DNA of 64,000 bases from Euglena gracilis (GCA_039621445.1 CP154957.1:2784504-2848503), one strand, 5' to 3'; positions 25,701 to 41,344 are shown, counted from the stretch's first letter. Notes: a model not told the origin generated them from the letters alone. Numbers and translations are program-made.

Positions 25701-27603
25701 GGACTCCCCCCTCTCCCCCTCGTTCCTCCCCCCGTCGATGCCTGGGGGCTGACCGCCGCCTGCTCCCCCCCCCCCCGGGTGTCCAAGCTTGCGGGACACC
25801 CCTGGCACTGCCCCAAGTCAGTATGCAACCCATCGGCAGGTCATTTTTCTTATTTATTCATGATAATCATATATATCATATATCATATATGATATGAATT
25901 ATGTATGTATCATATACATATATATATATACAAATATGCGCATATGTTTTATGTATCATATCTGTCAATGTATTCATAATTATTTGTCAACTATGGGGCA
26001 ACAGATTTCTGCTTAAGGCCTCGCAGTGCTTTGCAGGCTTCGGGGGGGGGGGAGGCCAGAGCCGCGTGTTGTGGGAACAGCGGGGAACCTGCCCGGCATG
26101 GCAAGGGGCTCATTGTTGGCCGCCGGGGTTTGTCCGGGGGGAAACAGACACCCACCAAGCCATCCGCCCTCGGCGACAGTTGGCGCTGAAACACCGTGCG
26201 GCATGCTATGGAGCAGATATATTCTTTCCGGAGCAGGCTTTCCCGAAGAACCTCACGAGGTCCACCAGCAAGGACTTTTACTGGCCACTGCCCCCCCCCC
26301 GGCCCAGGGGCCTCCTCGACTGGAAAAAAAACTCCTCCAGCACTGCCAGCTGAGGTTGAAATGGGGTCACGAACGTCTTTTTTTCTGTTCCAAACACACC
26401 AAGCCTTGCCTGGCCTGGCCTTGCCTTTGGCGGTCTTGTGCCGCACTCTGGAAACATGCTGTCCAGCAGCTTGCCCTGCTGGTGACTCCTGCAAACTCCC
26501 TTGGGGGTCCATTCAGGGGGTTTTTTTTTTAGTCTTGGACCCCCTCCCTGGGGGGGGGTAGGGTGGGTGGGTCCCTTGGACCCCCCGGGGGGGGGGGGTG
26601 GGGGCTGGTGGGTATATCTTTTTTGGCGCCGAAGGCGCCGAAAATTTTGAAAAAGGTGCCATTTTTCGCATTTTTGGCTATTTTCGGGCAAAAGTGGGTG
26701 GGTCCCCCAGGACCCCCCCGGGGGCCCCACCCCGGGGGGTGGGTGGGTGGGTGCCGACCCCCTCCCCCGGTCTTGAAAGAACTTGGGGGGTCCATTAGGA
26801 TTTCTGCTTGCCAAATTTGGACTAGCGACCCCCCCCCCCCCCGTCGCGGGCTGCAGGCTCTGGCCAGCGGCCCCCACCGCCGAGCACGCACCGCCTGCGG
26901 GTGGAGCTCCTGCGGGAGGTGGCGCTGCTGCAGCGGCCCGGCCAGTCCTGGCGTTTGGGGGACCCCGTCCATGGGGGGGGGCAGACAGCAGCAGCATCCC
27001 AAACAGCTAACGCAATAATATTCCAATCCGAATTCAACCTAAAATTTGGCCGGATTTGGAATGCAGCCTAACCCCTGCCTAAATTCCTTAAAATGTACGG
27101 CCTCCGGGATTCCAGTCGGAATATGAATAAAATATATCAGAATAAGACTATGTGTATTGTATTGCACATCATATATAATATATTATGCATAGCATAAGAT
27201 ATATTGGCAGCACGCTCTTAATGTCCCCCGGGGAGGCGTTAGGATTGATTGGGGGGGGGGCCGTATGGAGTGACCCGGGCCCGACTTTTTGGGAAAGCTG
27301 GGGTTACTGATTGGATTCATTTTTATTGTACTTCGGGATCGCCCTGCTAATCCAATGTTAAATTCAAAGGTGTTCGACGAGGGTTAGGTTTCCATTTTGG
27401 GGCCAACCTCTGTCCCCCTTCTGAAAGGTAGGGAGGATCGGAGGTTTTCCCAGGGAAGAGCCGGCTGCCAACAGGTGCATGGCGCCGACTGGCCCATCGC
27501 CACTGTCGCCGCGCCCGACGCGTCGCTGTCTGTCGGGTCGGTGCCGGAGGCGCCGCGGAACGAAACGCCGACGCCGTTGCCAACCCAGGGACCCTCACTG
27601 TGA
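9054..27603 (+). CDS. Kinesin, N-terminal motor, about 18 exons
   Basis: This is a microtubule motor ATPase. Proposed exons: 9054-9077, 9481-9542, 10227-10409, 11167-11256, 11842-11974, 12986-13056, 13967-14065, 16076-16115, 17114-17203, 17628-17737, 18256-18336, 20734-20913, 21240-21336, 22281-22445, 22943-23004, 25572-25733, 26885-26966, 27475-27603. All joins shown are GT-AG and keep frame. Motor motifs come in order: VAVRVKPV, EYDYVF, GYNVCLFAYG, P-loop GATGTGKS, VEVYNELVRDLL, YIKGVTEHAV, switch I SSRSHS, switch II VDLAGSER, INRSLLTLG, FLRDSKLTRLL, LFTLDYAQNAKLIANVPVIN. The tail has short coiled-coil exons. The product is about 590 residues with the motor first. The subfamily is not resolved; the SRSHSILQIFLTQ context is compatible with kinesin-3 but not diagnostic. 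Motor exons are secure; exon 12 limits and everything after 20.9 kb are less so. Confidence 0.85.
10227..10409 (+). CDS. Kinesin exon 3 (motor, up to GYNVC)
   Basis: Acceptor CCCCGCAG|GACAGT and donor GTGTG|GTGTGC. It carries RQFEYDYVFTGGQEVVF and EEAYKGYN, the conserved stretch before the P-loop. Choosing this donor gives GYNVC-LFAYG across the join, the usual kinesin reading. Slightly earlier GT choices lose one residue. Confidence 0.85.
11167..11256 (+). CDS. Kinesin exon 4 (P-loop)
   Basis: Acceptor CCCCGCAG|CCTGTT. It encodes LFAYGATGTGKSYSMYGG and GVIPRL. The nucleotide-binding loop reads GATGTGKS where most kinesins have GQTGSGKT. Lys is kept and Ser replaces the usual Thr, which can still coordinate magnesium. 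The donor CT|GTGCAG is in phase 2. Confidence 0.85.
11842..11974 (+). CDS. Kinesin exon 5 (VEVYNELVRDLL)
   Basis: The acceptor GATAAG|G fits phase 2, but its upstream tract is A-rich and poor in pyrimidines. The alternative acceptor GGTGCAG at 11924 would drop about 27 residues. It encodes SLTVAVTVQYVEVYNELVRD, matching the conserved EIYNE-RDLL segment. The donor AAG|GTGCGC is in phase 0. Confidence 0.75.
12240..12789. mobile_element. hAT-like composite element
   Basis: Starts CAGGGATTTTTTAAG and ends GGTAAAAAACAGCCTG. The flanking octamers GTGCCGAC and GAACAGAC match at only 5 of 8 positions, so the duplication is decayed or the unit is composite. A GC palindrome lies at 12359-12375 and a second partial core near 12624. 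It lies in the kinesin intron after exon 5. Confidence 0.6.
12986..13056 (+). CDS. Kinesin exon 6
   Basis: Acceptor AACCTAG|GGAGAG and donor ACAGA|GTGTGC. It encodes EKLRNLELYKGCHN and TYIKGVTE, and joins in frame to HAVSDVE in the next exon, reproducing the usual kinesin YVKGLTEH-V run. Confidence 0.8.
13125..13534. mobile_element. TA-flanked foldback element in kinesin intron 6
   Basis: 410 bp between TA dinucleotides. The ends are inverted repeats: a C-run plus CTAGTCGTATGACC on the left, and GGTCATACGACTAG plus a G-run on the right. The internal phrase GACCACCCCCCGGTCACAGG repeats. The palindrome CCGGCGCGAAGCGCCGG sits at 13331-13347, almost exactly at the midpoint. There is no coding capacity. 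It lies wholly inside the intron after exon 6. Confidence 0.85.
13967..14065 (+). CDS. Kinesin exon 7 (to switch I)
   Basis: Acceptor GTTTTCAG|GCACGC. It encodes AVSDVETILSLVDLGNSRR and TGRNDVSSR, and ends CCCG|GTCTGC in phase 2. Together with exon 8 it rebuilds the invariant SSRSH. Confidence 0.85.
14201..14400. repeat. Intronic dispersed repeat (CGCAATTTCCGCAATTT type)
   Basis: A G-run plus GAATTGATATCCGCA, then CGCAATTT phrases, then AACCTGAGATGGAAG, CCATTCCTTGAA and CACAAGGGAACCCAGGTG. The same order of phrases recurs at 53246-53475, and a partial reverse copy lies at 43252-43345. Confidence 0.8.
16076..16115 (+). CDS. Kinesin exon 8 (switch I completion)
   Basis: A 40-base micro-exon between GGCCCGCAG and GAC|GTGTGC. 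It encodes SHSILQIFLTQAD and supplies the His of SSRSH. It lies in a region otherwise full of C-runs. Confidence 0.85.
16335..16638. mobile_element. hAT-like miniature element with perfect 8-bp duplication
   Basis: Begins CAGGTTTCTTTTTAAGG and ends GGTATAAAGCTGCCTG. It is flanked by GTTTTGAC at 16327-16334 and again at 16639-16646. It is 304 bp, has no coding capacity, and lies in the kinesin intron after exon 8. Unlike its relatives it lacks a clear central GC hairpin. Confidence 0.85.
17114..17203 (+). CDS. Kinesin exon 9 (switch II)
   Basis: Acceptor CTCATCCAG|GAGCGC in phase 0 and donor TTCACC|GTGTGC. It encodes RSAVTLVDLAGSERID, with the DLAGSE switch II intact. A nearer AG at 17094 would break the frame from exon 8. 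Confidence 0.88.
17628..17737 (+). CDS. Kinesin exon 10 (INRSL...DSKLTR)
   Basis: Acceptor CCCTCTCAG|GAAAGC and donor CACTCG|GTGTGC. It encodes SRTINRSLLTLGRVL and VPFLRDSKLTR, matching the INKSL and YRDSKLTR motifs of the family. Confidence 0.88.
18007..18164. mobile_element. Short TA-flanked inverted-repeat element (AAGTGCGCACCCCCC)
   Basis: 158 bp with ends ATAAGTGCGCACCCCCC and GGGGGTGCGCACTTT, both next to TA. Related but more degraded sequence stands at 16780-16850 and just upstream at 17975. It lies in the kinesin intron after exon 10. Confidence 0.8.
18256..18336 (+). CDS. Kinesin exon 11 (LLGHCFGGNARTYM)
   Basis: The acceptor TCTTGCAG|G completes LTR-LL in frame. It encodes LGHCFGGNARTYMLAIQSPS, the usual L-GGN-KT-M-A-SP segment. 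Two phase-2 donors are possible (18325 or 18337). Confidence 0.8.
18337..20733. other. Large kinesin intron 11
   Basis: 2.4 kb without coding signal. It is T-rich (TTTTGGGC, TTTTTGG phrases) and holds the minisatellites at 18.6, 19.1 and 19.6 kb. Confidence 0.6.
19060..19310. repeat. ~18-bp minisatellite (GATGCTGGACAAGATGCA)
   Basis: About 12 variable copies inside the large kinesin intron after exon 11. The open frame through it encodes QDADAG units, a repeat by-product. Short GATGCTGGGC repeats also occur at 18610-18680 and 19634-19672. Confidence 0.9.
20734..20913 (+). CDS. Kinesin exon 12 (end of motor)
   Basis: The core LRESLFTLDYAQNAKLIANV and PVINRQKYRKP is certain by homology. The acceptor at 20733 is the only phase-2 AG found and adds about 14 residues before the conserved part. 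The 3' limit is uncertain: 20882 or 20913, and only the latter keeps phase with the next candidate exon. Confidence 0.7.
22095..22180. repeat. TA-rich microsatellite
   Basis: Imperfect TA/TATAA repeat upstream of the candidate exon at 22281. A second, longer tract lies at 22565-22715. Confidence 0.9.
23332..23757. mobile_element. TA-flanked foldback element with an empty-site paralogue
   Basis: 426 bp, starting AACCCCCC next to TA (23330-23331) and ending GGGGGGTT next to TA (23758-23759). It contains AAATATAAAACCCC phrases at both ends and the palindrome CCGGCGCTTCGCGCCGG at 23637-23653. It splits a copy of the dispersed module of 1717-2195. Removing the element and one TA restores that module base for base in length (compare 1970-2000). 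There is no coding capacity. Confidence 0.9.
24629..25037. mobile_element. Inverted copy of the 23332 foldback element
   Basis: About 409 bp between TA dinucleotides, ending GGGGGGGTT. The palindrome CCGGCGCGAAGCGCCGG at 24725-24741 and the neighbouring GGAAGGAAAATTTTTCG read as the reverse complement of the 23332 copy. The left end has one A fewer than the family. Confidence 0.85.
25572..27603 (+). CDS. Candidate kinesin coiled-coil tail exons
   Basis: Three pieces chain in phase: 25572 (or 25627)-25733 with ELEQLQKLNAALEARLESL, 26885-26966 with THRLRVELLREVALLQ, and 27475-27603 ending in TGA. Leucines every seven residues suggest short coiled coils, as expected behind an N-terminal motor. 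The link to the motor rests on phase and position only. An hAT-like element lies between the first two pieces. Confidence 0.5.
26514..26788. mobile_element. hAT-like miniature element with perfect 8-bp duplication
   Basis: Starts CAGGGGGTTTTTTTTTTAG. The octamer GGTCCATT stands on both sides (26506-26513, 26789-26796). Inside are GGGTGGGTGGGTCC phrases and the palindrome GGCGCCGAAGGCGCCG at 26625-26640, near the midpoint. The right terminus (ACTTGGG) is diverged from CCTG. It lies between candidate kinesin tail exons. Confidence 0.82.
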
Positions 27604-28539
27604 CGGGATTCTGTTGGGATTCTGCATATGCTCCGAATAGTTTGTCTATCCTTTTTGTCCACCCATGCTTATGCTCACACCAAGAACAGGGGGGATTTCA
27701 TGTGGGTCAAAGGTGTGTCAGCATCCCCCCCTGTTTGCAGTTTTGTTGGGATTTAGGTATTCGGGTCCACTTAATCGCTGTGCATTTATGTGTGCTATGG
27801 AGACTTGGGGGGGGGATATGACTGGTCTGAACCTTGGGAGAGTTGTGCGATTGGGCCGAGTGGGTGGCCCTCTGGGGGAGGTAAGTTCTTCTTTTTCAAC
27901 ACAAAGCACCGATTTTTTTTGGCCCAAAATTGAGCCCCCCCCCCCCGAAGTGGTCCCCCTCAGGGGGTGATTGGTGACGCCCCCCCCCCCCCGGCTCCGA
28001 AGAAACCTCTTGTTGGGGGGTTGGGTGAACAAGGATTGGGACTGCCGTGTTTGATATGTTGCATGTTGGCGAAAATTGCATCATTGCGGGATTGTGTTTC
28101 ACACATGACTTCGCTCACTTTTTGGAAGTGTTGTGGCAACTGTGCCTGCAAATGCGGCTCAAAACCTTGGCGCAAATTAGCCACATCCACACTGGTAGAA
28201 AATTCGTTTGACATTATGCACCAACATCACGGACATAAGTCCAGAGTTAATCCAACTCATTTCCTACAGCCCGTTGGTCGTTCCCATCAAAATCCAGAAC
28301 CTTGTTAAGCGTCATAGCACAACCTGCTACACAATTGTGCGCATGTCAATTGGGAGATTTACGACTATGCGCTGAATCACAAGAAAAGGATGTCCCGGAA
28401 TGTTCCCTACCTCTTCCACCTCGTTGTCCATGGATTGAACGGGACTCGCGTCTGCGGGGGGCATCGTCAAACGCGTTTCCGGATTCCATGGCGATGCCGG
28501 AAAGGAACCCGTAGCATCCCACGCAACGGCGGTGGCCAG

Positions 28540-32506
<3,967 letters not shown>

Positions 32507-33699
32507 GTGTCAAATGTTTCCACTCTCACGATCTCACACGTTGTCATGCTCAACGTTTTGCAATGGCTCTTTCTGCAGGAGGTAATCCGTTTCGCATTTT
32601 TCGCATTTTTTGTGTGTTCTTTTTCAAATTTTTTAAATTTTCCCAAAAAATGCGCATTTTTTGTGCAGTTTCTCTTTTTTTGGCACATTTTTCTGATTTA
32701 CTTTTCAGCGCTGTTCCCCCCCACGATTTACCCAATTTTTTGTTTTTTAACCATTTTTCAAAATTTTTGTGTTGTTTGAAAATTTTGATTTTTTTTTGAA
32801 ACTGACGTTTTCCTCATAATTCTACAAACTTGGTGTAAACTTGGACCATTTTTTGCATGTTTTTGGGCAATTTCTGCATTTTCGTGATTTTTGTGCTGTT
32901 ACTCTCTGACTTTGCCCATTCTTGTAAATTGTTTCCAAAAAATGCGCATTTTTTGTGCATTTTCACACTTTTTTTCAAGGTCAGGCTTGCGCAAATCCCC
33001 CTGCTTTCTCTTTACCTTGATGAACCCCTACTGTCCCCCTGTCCATGAAATGAATTTATTGTGGTTACACCGAAACGAATTTGACAGGAAATACCTTTGT
33101 ATCCTTCCTTGTATCTTGTTTGTTCCCATCATTCATTCCCTTCATGCGTTCCTATCCATTTTGGTACCACCAAGAGGGCGTCGAACTTTGGGCACACAGA
33201 AAATCTCTGACACGAGCCACACGGAGGCCATTTGTAGCGTAATCCGTGGCCGGCATGCACTTCTGATCGAAGTCCATAGAGTATGCTCGGCGGCCCCTGG
33301 CCGACATTTCGAACTGACCCGTTCTAACATCTTTTCCTTCTCCCTTTTCCTCCTCGCTAACCCAGCTCGAGCTGCGATCCGGTGTCTTTTGACCCTGTCC
33401 CAAAACTGCTGTTCTTACCCGTGTTTTTATTTTACCGTGAATTTTGGGTCCAGGGTTTTCCACGGTGTGGGCAGGTGGTTTGTTTCAGAGGTGGGGGGAA
33501 TGACTTACAACTCACAATGTAACGCCTGCATCCCCCGGGGTTTGTGGGATGGCTTTCGTGGGTGTGGGCCACTGCACCCCAGGGTGGGGGGGGGGCACCT
33601 GGGATTGATGGTTCATGTCCCATCGGTCCGCCTTGGAAGGGCCAAGTACGAGGTCAAATGCACTGCAAAAATGGAATAAAAAGTGATACGTATGTATGT

Positions 33700-33817
<118 letters not shown>

Positions 33818-34039
33818 CAGCCTCCCACTAAACGGCCGGTCGTACACTGGTACATTGGTACACTACTAAACGGCGGGTCGTACAGTGTGACCCGGGTCCC
33901 ACTTTTGGACTTTTAGGTGCCGCAGCGCCGGAAACCGCCCGGATCCCGGGCAACCGTCGGCGGATGTGGGGAGGGTTCCCGCTTAATTTTGGGAATAGGG
34001 TTAGGGTTATGATTGGAAATTGGCCAATTTTAGGGATCA

Positions 34040-34300
<261 letters not shown>

Positions 34301-36355
34301 TGTAAAATGTGTAAAATATGTAAATGTAAGTCATGTGGAAATTATAAACATATTCTCATTGGAAAAGGCATCTATATATCAGCTCTGCAAAGAAAAGCAA
34401 GGGTCCCACCGTCTCTTATTTATTGTACAGATTGCAGTCCTCCTGTTTGGCGTCAATTTTGGACAGGATTTCGACTTCTTGGCAGGCTCAAAAAAAACAT
34501 ATTCTCATTGGAAAAGCATCTATATATCATACGTGTATTATTATTTATATATTTGTGACAGCGCCTTGACCTCGGCGTCAGGGAGGAGCTGCAGGGAAAA
34601 TGTTCGGCTGTGTGAAACACCAATGGGGACCTTTTGGGTCCCAAAGAATCGGTGCACCGGAAAAAGATGGTAATGTGTACCTTCTGGAGGGAGGAGTTTG
34701 GAACGTGGTGAGATGTCAATTGAAGGGGGTCGCAAGCACTTTCCCCCCGACTTTCTGGAGTTTGCAATTCATGTTTTTTTTTTGCATTTACACTTGTGGA
34801 TTTGTTGCTCAACAATCTGTCCGAGGATATTGTTGGTGTGAAAGTCCTGCAAACAGAAACGTCATTGGACGCACCCGAATGCCTGCTGCACCACGCGCCA
34901 CCGAACCCACTCCCATCCCACTGTTCTTTGTTTACCTCATCCACACTTTGCAATGGGGCTTTGCGAATTTGAATGTGCGATTTGGTTGGCAATACAATCC
35001 AAGGGGTTTCCTTTGGATGGCCAACCGCCTCCCTCCCCGAGAAGATAAACCCGAGAAGACAGATCTTTTTTGAACTTTTCAACTGTTTAATTTTTTTCAA
35101 TTTCAAACCTTTTTAAACTGGTTTTGTTCTCAACATGAACACTGACTGACCCCTGCCAAAGTCAGCTGAAAAGCACAAACTGACGAATCGAATGAACAAA
35201 TAAAACACAAACTCAAGAATAACAAACGAACTCACGAATAACTCAAGAATGACAAACAAACCCACAAATAAAAACAAAAACTCAAGAAATGCGCAATGTC
35301 AGCCTGGTTTCAACGCCTAATTCAGCCTGCGACCACCCCATCGCAAACAGGAATCGGCCGCCGCTGCCGCGACCTCGCCCCTTGCTTTGCGCTGGCGGCC
35401 TCCTGTGCCCCACTTCTCACCCCTCGCCCTGATTTGTGGCCTGCTAGAGATCCCCATTCGCAAACTGAAAAAGATTGTGCATGGAAAGCGTCATTGCCCA
35501 TTCTGCATAGAGCTTTGACATTGCTCTTATTACTGCATTTTTTTTGTATCTGAAAAAACCCAGGAAAAATGACATTCTGTGTGTCTCACAGATTCGGAGA
35601 TTGAACCAGAATTGTTAATTGAAATGTCTTAAACAATCAAAAACTACATGACTTTTTTTTAATTTCAACTTGTGTGAATTTCTTGCGTTCAGTGACAGTT
35701 GTGGCGGCAAGCATTCCCCCGCTTATGCACACTGTCTGTTTTAATTTGCTTTTTGGGTTGTTGGCGGATTTTGAAAACACTTGCCATGTTTCAAAATCAG
35801 TCATGTGGTGTTTTCCACCCTGAGTAGGCACCTTCTTTTCAAATCATTTCCGACAATTTGTCCGCTTCCCAGAGTTTGCAAAGAACAAGAAAAATATTAT
35901 ATTTTGGTAAATTGAATTTCATAGCCAGAGCAGTTTGGGATCGAAAGGGGTGGTTCAGTGGGAGGTTAGTTGTTTGGTGTGCACAAATATGCCTTTCCTC
36001 GCTGCGTATATATTTCCCGCTGCGGGGTATAACAATTTATTTGGGCAATTTTATGGTTTTTATGGTTCTGGTCTGTTTGTTCTATGCACTGCATGCTTTT
36101 TTTGGCTTGCTTTGTCTCTGTTCTTCATGATCTCATGTGGAGGTTTAGTTTGGTTGGACCCAAGAGGAGTAATATGTGAGGGGTATGGGATGGGATAAAT
36201 TGGTGAGAGGTTATGTTTTACCCAAAAAGACCCCTCCTTTTTCTCCATTGTCACATTGCGCCTGGGAAATTGTGAATTTGGAAAGTTTCAAGAGATTGGG
36301 TCAATCTCTTCAGAAAAATTCCTTTCACTCCTTACGTGATCCTTCCCCTCCCCAG

Positions 36356-36419
36356 ATGAACTTTTTGATATGTGCGATTGCATCTTGCGTCGCTGAAGTC
36401 GTCACTTTGCCCCTCGCAC
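36356..36419 (+). CDS. Carrier exon: first helix of repeat 1
   Basis: Acceptor CTCCCCAG|ATG. It encodes NFLICAIASCVAEVVTLPL, the first transmembrane segment running into the P-D-K/R signature. The Asp is not in this exon; DTIKVR lies 1.1 kb downstream. A GT donor at 36420 keeps frame but inserts about 13 residues between PL and DT. Confidence 0.7.
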
Positions 36420-39400
36420 GTAGCCCATCTTGCAGTTCAGTACCCCCCCCCCCAAATAGGACCCGGGTCTTATTTTTTGGATCCGTTGCTGGAAACCTGG
36501 GGTCTCATTTTTCGGGGGGTCATTTTTTTGTTTTTTCTTGACCGTCCTTGGGCCCGAAAAAAACATCATTTTTCAGGTTCCCAAAAGTATTAAAATTTTT
36601 CCTTCGGCGCTTCGCACCATGTGTAAATTGGTGTAAGTTAACATTTAGCATGTTTTTTTTGCACCTCAAAAATCTGAATTTTTTTTGAAATTGCATCAGT
36701 TTTGTGTGTAAAATTGGGGTTTTTGGTAATTTTTCAGGAAAAATTTCACTATCTTCGGCGCTTCACGCCGTCAAGGGGGGGTCTTATTTGAGGGGGGGTC
36801 TTATTTTTGGATTTTTGCTTGAACGGCCCAGGGGGGGTCTTATTTTTTGGGGGGGGGTTAGACCCACCCTTGTGCGATACAGGATAAATTGAATAACCTA
36901 CCCAGGTGTTTCGAAGGAAGTGGACATTCCAGGGTGATTGTGCAATGGGCAGACAAAGACTGAAGGCACTTTTGAACCCTCCAGGGTCTGATTATTGAAT
37001 GGTTTTAACACCCCACCCCCTCTTGCACTGAAGGCACCAGGCTACCCACACATGTCGACACCCTAGGTCACCAAAACAAAATTGTGCCCAGTAATACGCT
37101 CCAAAGATAAAAAACCTGCTACCCTCTAGCGAAATCAAAAGCGTGGTCCATACAACGACATACGAACCATGGAAATGTCCATAACCCCCCCCCCCCCGGG
37201 TGGCCGAAGGGATATTTCTTTTTTCGTACGAATCGCAAAAACCGAAAGAAGTTCTGAGAAAAGATTTCTGGTGGGCACTTGAAGCAGCCTGTTGAAAGTC
37301 ACAAGCAATTGTCCAGGGATTTTTTTTTTAAAAAAACTGCTTCTTTGCGCCTTTTTGCGACTCGTTTTTGATGGCCCAGTCTTCCCCCTCCGCTGCTGGA
37401 AAGGAAGCCCGACCCCCCCCCCAAATTTCCTGTCGGTAGGCGGGGGGGGGGACCGGACCCCCCCCCCCCGATCCCTTACATCTGTGCCCACCCCGGGTTC
37501 GCCCCGGCAATTGCAGCCCCTTCCCGACCGGCCTCCCGATGGGGCTACGGCCGGGACACGATCAAGGTCCGCATCCAGGTGCAGACCAATGCCCCTCATG
37601 CCCAGGGCCGGCCTGGCGGGTGGTGGGGCCCCCTCCGCGTATCAACCGGGGATCCTCACACGTCCTGAAAAGGAAATTCACGAAAAACCACAGAAAACCA
37701 CGGAAAACCACGGAAATTCACAGAAAACCACGGAAAACCACGGAAAACCACGGAAATTCACGGAAAACCACGGAAAACCACGGAAAACCACGGATAGATT
37801 TTTGCCTCGGCGAGCACGGAAATGTGAGGATCCGTGTGTAAACCCTGCCACGGTGGGAGGCTTGTTGGAGGCGCCGCGGCCAACGCTGAAACGGATACCG
37901 CAGACGCCCTGCGTTCCAATGGCGGGAGAAAGGGGACGAATGACGCATGAGATGAAGACGCTGCCGTAGTTGCGGGGGAGGAGATGGGGGAGGGCGAGCA
38001 GGCAGGGCCAGTGTGTGGCAGAGACAAGGCCACACCCAATAATTAGGACGGCAGTCCGCGCCGGAGATTTTCTTTTAAGTTTTGTGACCTGGGGGGGGTG
38101 GATGGGTCCTGGCCGAGCCTCCCCCGATGGGTGAGGGTCGGGCCAAGTGGGGTTTTCTTCTATTTTCGGCGCAAATCGCTCAATTTTTTCGGACCCCAAA
38201 ATCGTCCCCCAAAAGAACAAAAACACCCACTCAGGGGGTGGGTGGGTGGGCCTTGCCCCCCCCCCCCCCCCGGGTCGTAAAAAACCTCTGACCCTCACGC
38301 TGATGCGCCAGCGACTCTGCCACTCCGTTGCTTGGGACAGAGCTTCCAAGATCCTTATTTGTTTTGAGTGAACAAATCGTATAGATAGAAATGAAATTAT
38401 TTTAATGGCAGGTTTTACCCCCCACCCCAACCAAAGACCTGCCAGGATCCCTGCTGGGCAACTGTCACGGTTCCCTGTTCCCCCCAACCTGTCATCATAT
38501 TGTCAGTGTACTGCCATCATACTGTCATCATACTGTCAGCACACTGTCAGCATACTGTCATGTGGGGTGTTCTCCGGCGGCCCTGCCGGGGACCACCCGT
38601 TCCGTGGCCTGTCGGACGCGTTCGCGCGCACGTACCGCGAGGAGGGGCCCGCCGGGCTGTTCCGCGGCCTCAAGCCCGCCCTCCTGCGCCAGTCCACCTG
38701 CGTTGGGTGCCCCGCACTGGCACTCTGGCCCCGGAAACGGGTGGGCTGGACCGGTGAAGTGGCCGGAAAACCAACCCAAATGTTGTGTTTCTTAAATTTA
38801 TTTAATCATTTTTAATTCATCAAATGGCCTATAGTTCCAACTTCATGTATATTGCTCATTTGATGGTTTGAAAACAGTTTTTTTTAATGAATATCTTTGT
38901 ATATATACGTATATGTGTATTCATAGTTTGTATCCATATTTTGTATGTGCATGCTGCCTTCAACTTCATTTTAAATTCATCACATGGCACTTTTAAATTT
39001 CCCACAGGGTCGCCGGCAGATGAAGGGCAATGGAGGTCGGGGCAATTTCAACCCCTCCCTGTCAGGACGTTTCTTAAGCCGGAGGAGGGGGGGGTCCAAC
39101 CAGCCAGCACCTTTTCTCCAGCCAGCCCGTGTCCCCCTCGGGTCCCTAAGAACACCTCTGCTCCCTGAAGCTGGCACTCATGGTGGTTTGGGGCTGCACG
39201 TGCTACAACTTTCATTTGCATCTTTTCCTGCCCACTTGGCCCCACGGTTTCCCCCAGGCCAACAATGATTCGGGCGGTCATGCACACCCTCTGCCACACC
39301 CTGCAAATGAAGCGCTACTTTTGCCAAAACCTGTGTTTGTGTTCGTCGCCTCTCGAGAGCGTCCCGTTCGGGCTGCCCAAACCCACGGGTCGGTCCGTCT

Positions 39401-41255
39401 CGCCCTGTATGACCCGCTCAAGTCCTTGGCTGAGCTGGCCCACACTCTGACACCGTGCCCCCCCCCCAACATTTCTCAGACCCTGGTGCTTGGTGCTTGG
39501 TGGGGTCAAATTTCCTTGCCTTGGGGGTCAAACTTTCCGCCCCACACCCTCCCCATTTCTGTCGAGGCGGCAATTTCTAGGTCAAAGTTTTCTTTTATAT
39601 TTTTTCTTGCGGAGTTCTTTGGGGCTCTCCACAGTAAACGCTTGCTTCAAGGAACTTCAGCTTCTTCCAGGTTTAACTTGAGGCCGTGCTAATAAAAGCT
39701 TCCTCTTTGTCTAGAGCGGTTAGCCGCGAGAGTAGCAGTTTTTGTTGTCTGGGGGTGGGCCAGCTCAGGGAGCTCAGTGCAGGCAGCTGCACTTCGTTTG
39801 CCTGCAACGTGTGAGCCCCCTCCTGTGTGGCTGCTTCGGAGCCACGTTGCGTGGTTGATATGGGTTTCCCCAGTTTTTTTTTTTTTGCCGGGTGCGATGT
39901 GGTTGTACCTTATTCAGGCATTGTTATTTTTAAGAGAATTTTTTCAAAATATTTTAAAGTTTTTTTAAGCGTTTTTTGGAGTCTTCTAAAGTTTTTTTTT
40001 TAAGGCATTTTGAAGTATTTTTAAGGCGTCTATTTTTCATGGGCGGTCAAAACTCCATCTGGGCATCAAACCAAGGTCGGTCCAGATTGAAGATCAAACC
40101 CATTTTTTTGAGTTTTGGGTGGACAGACAATGTTCCAGCGATGCAAGAAATCATCCCCCCCCCCGGAGTTGGCTTGTATTTGCCAAGATTTTGCAACTTC
40201 TTTTTTGCTCAAAATTCGAAAATTTTTCCAGGACCCATTTTTTAAGGTTTTTTTTATGTTTTTTTTTTTAATGCGCCTTAAAAAGTCATGTTTGACCTAA
40301 TTACAGGATAAGACACCACAAACGGGCCTCCTGTGGCCCGTTTATCCCCCGGGTCCCCACCTGTTGCAAGGCCAATTTTGATCGTATGAGTCGCCTAAAA
40401 ACGATTCTCGAGCCCCTCAGGACTTGCTTTGGGTCCTCCAAGTGGTTGTAGATCCTTCCCCATTCCAGAAGGGGGGATGGCTGTGAAAAGACTGTACCTT
40501 ATCACAGGACAAGGGTCCATATATGGGCCTTTGCCAGGTCGTCATATGTAATTCTTTCGAGGGATTTTCTTAACTTTTTTTATTATTAAAAAAACTGCTA
40601 TTATAATTATTGTTTTCGGTGTGTTTTTATTTTTGATCCAACAAATCCGGGCTGACCACCTTTGCCAGTTCATTTTTTGGGGGGTCTATAGGGTGGGTGT
40701 TTATAAGTCAAGGATTTGTGAACCCCAAATGACCCCGAATGCTGCCTAACTTGCTAATTATAAGACAAAACTGCTGATTTTTGGGGCAAATTTGGTCAGA
40801 AATGGCATTTCTGACGATGGCCGGGGCATGAAAATTCGCAAAAATCGGATTTGGGTGGTTTTGAGCTTGGACTTTTGGTTTTGCGCTTTTGATTTGGGTG
40901 GTTTTGAGTTGAGGCCCAAAGAAGCCTCCGTTTTCATTTTTATTTTCTAGGGTTGGTTTAGAAGTCATGGCGTTTGGGGTGGGTCGCTGAGCTCCATGGG
41001 CAGGAACGAAGCTCACCAGGGGGGCAACCCTCCCTTTTGCCCCCCCCCCCCTCTCGGGCCACTGTCTGGTATAACCCGACTGCCACCGAAGAAAGTTGTC
41101 TTGGAGAGAAATATCCCATTGGTCCCCTGAATCTGTCGATACCCTTCGTTAATTAATTGATTGATTGATTGATTGCTTGATTATCAATCAACCAACCAAC
41201 CAATCAATCAATCAACCAACCAACCAACCAATCAATCAATCAGTCAGTCAGTCAG

Positions 41256-41344
<89 letters not shown>

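Noticed and set aside
27960-28308. Minus-strand frame NEFSTSVDVANLRQGFEPHL
   Set aside because: Looks protein-like, but it is short, lacks splice or family support and is flanked by C-runs; left as a possible decayed insert.
38085-38300. Another hAT-like element
   Set aside because: The right end CGTAAAAAACCTCTG and interior fit the family, but no matching left end or octamer duplication was found; probably truncated.
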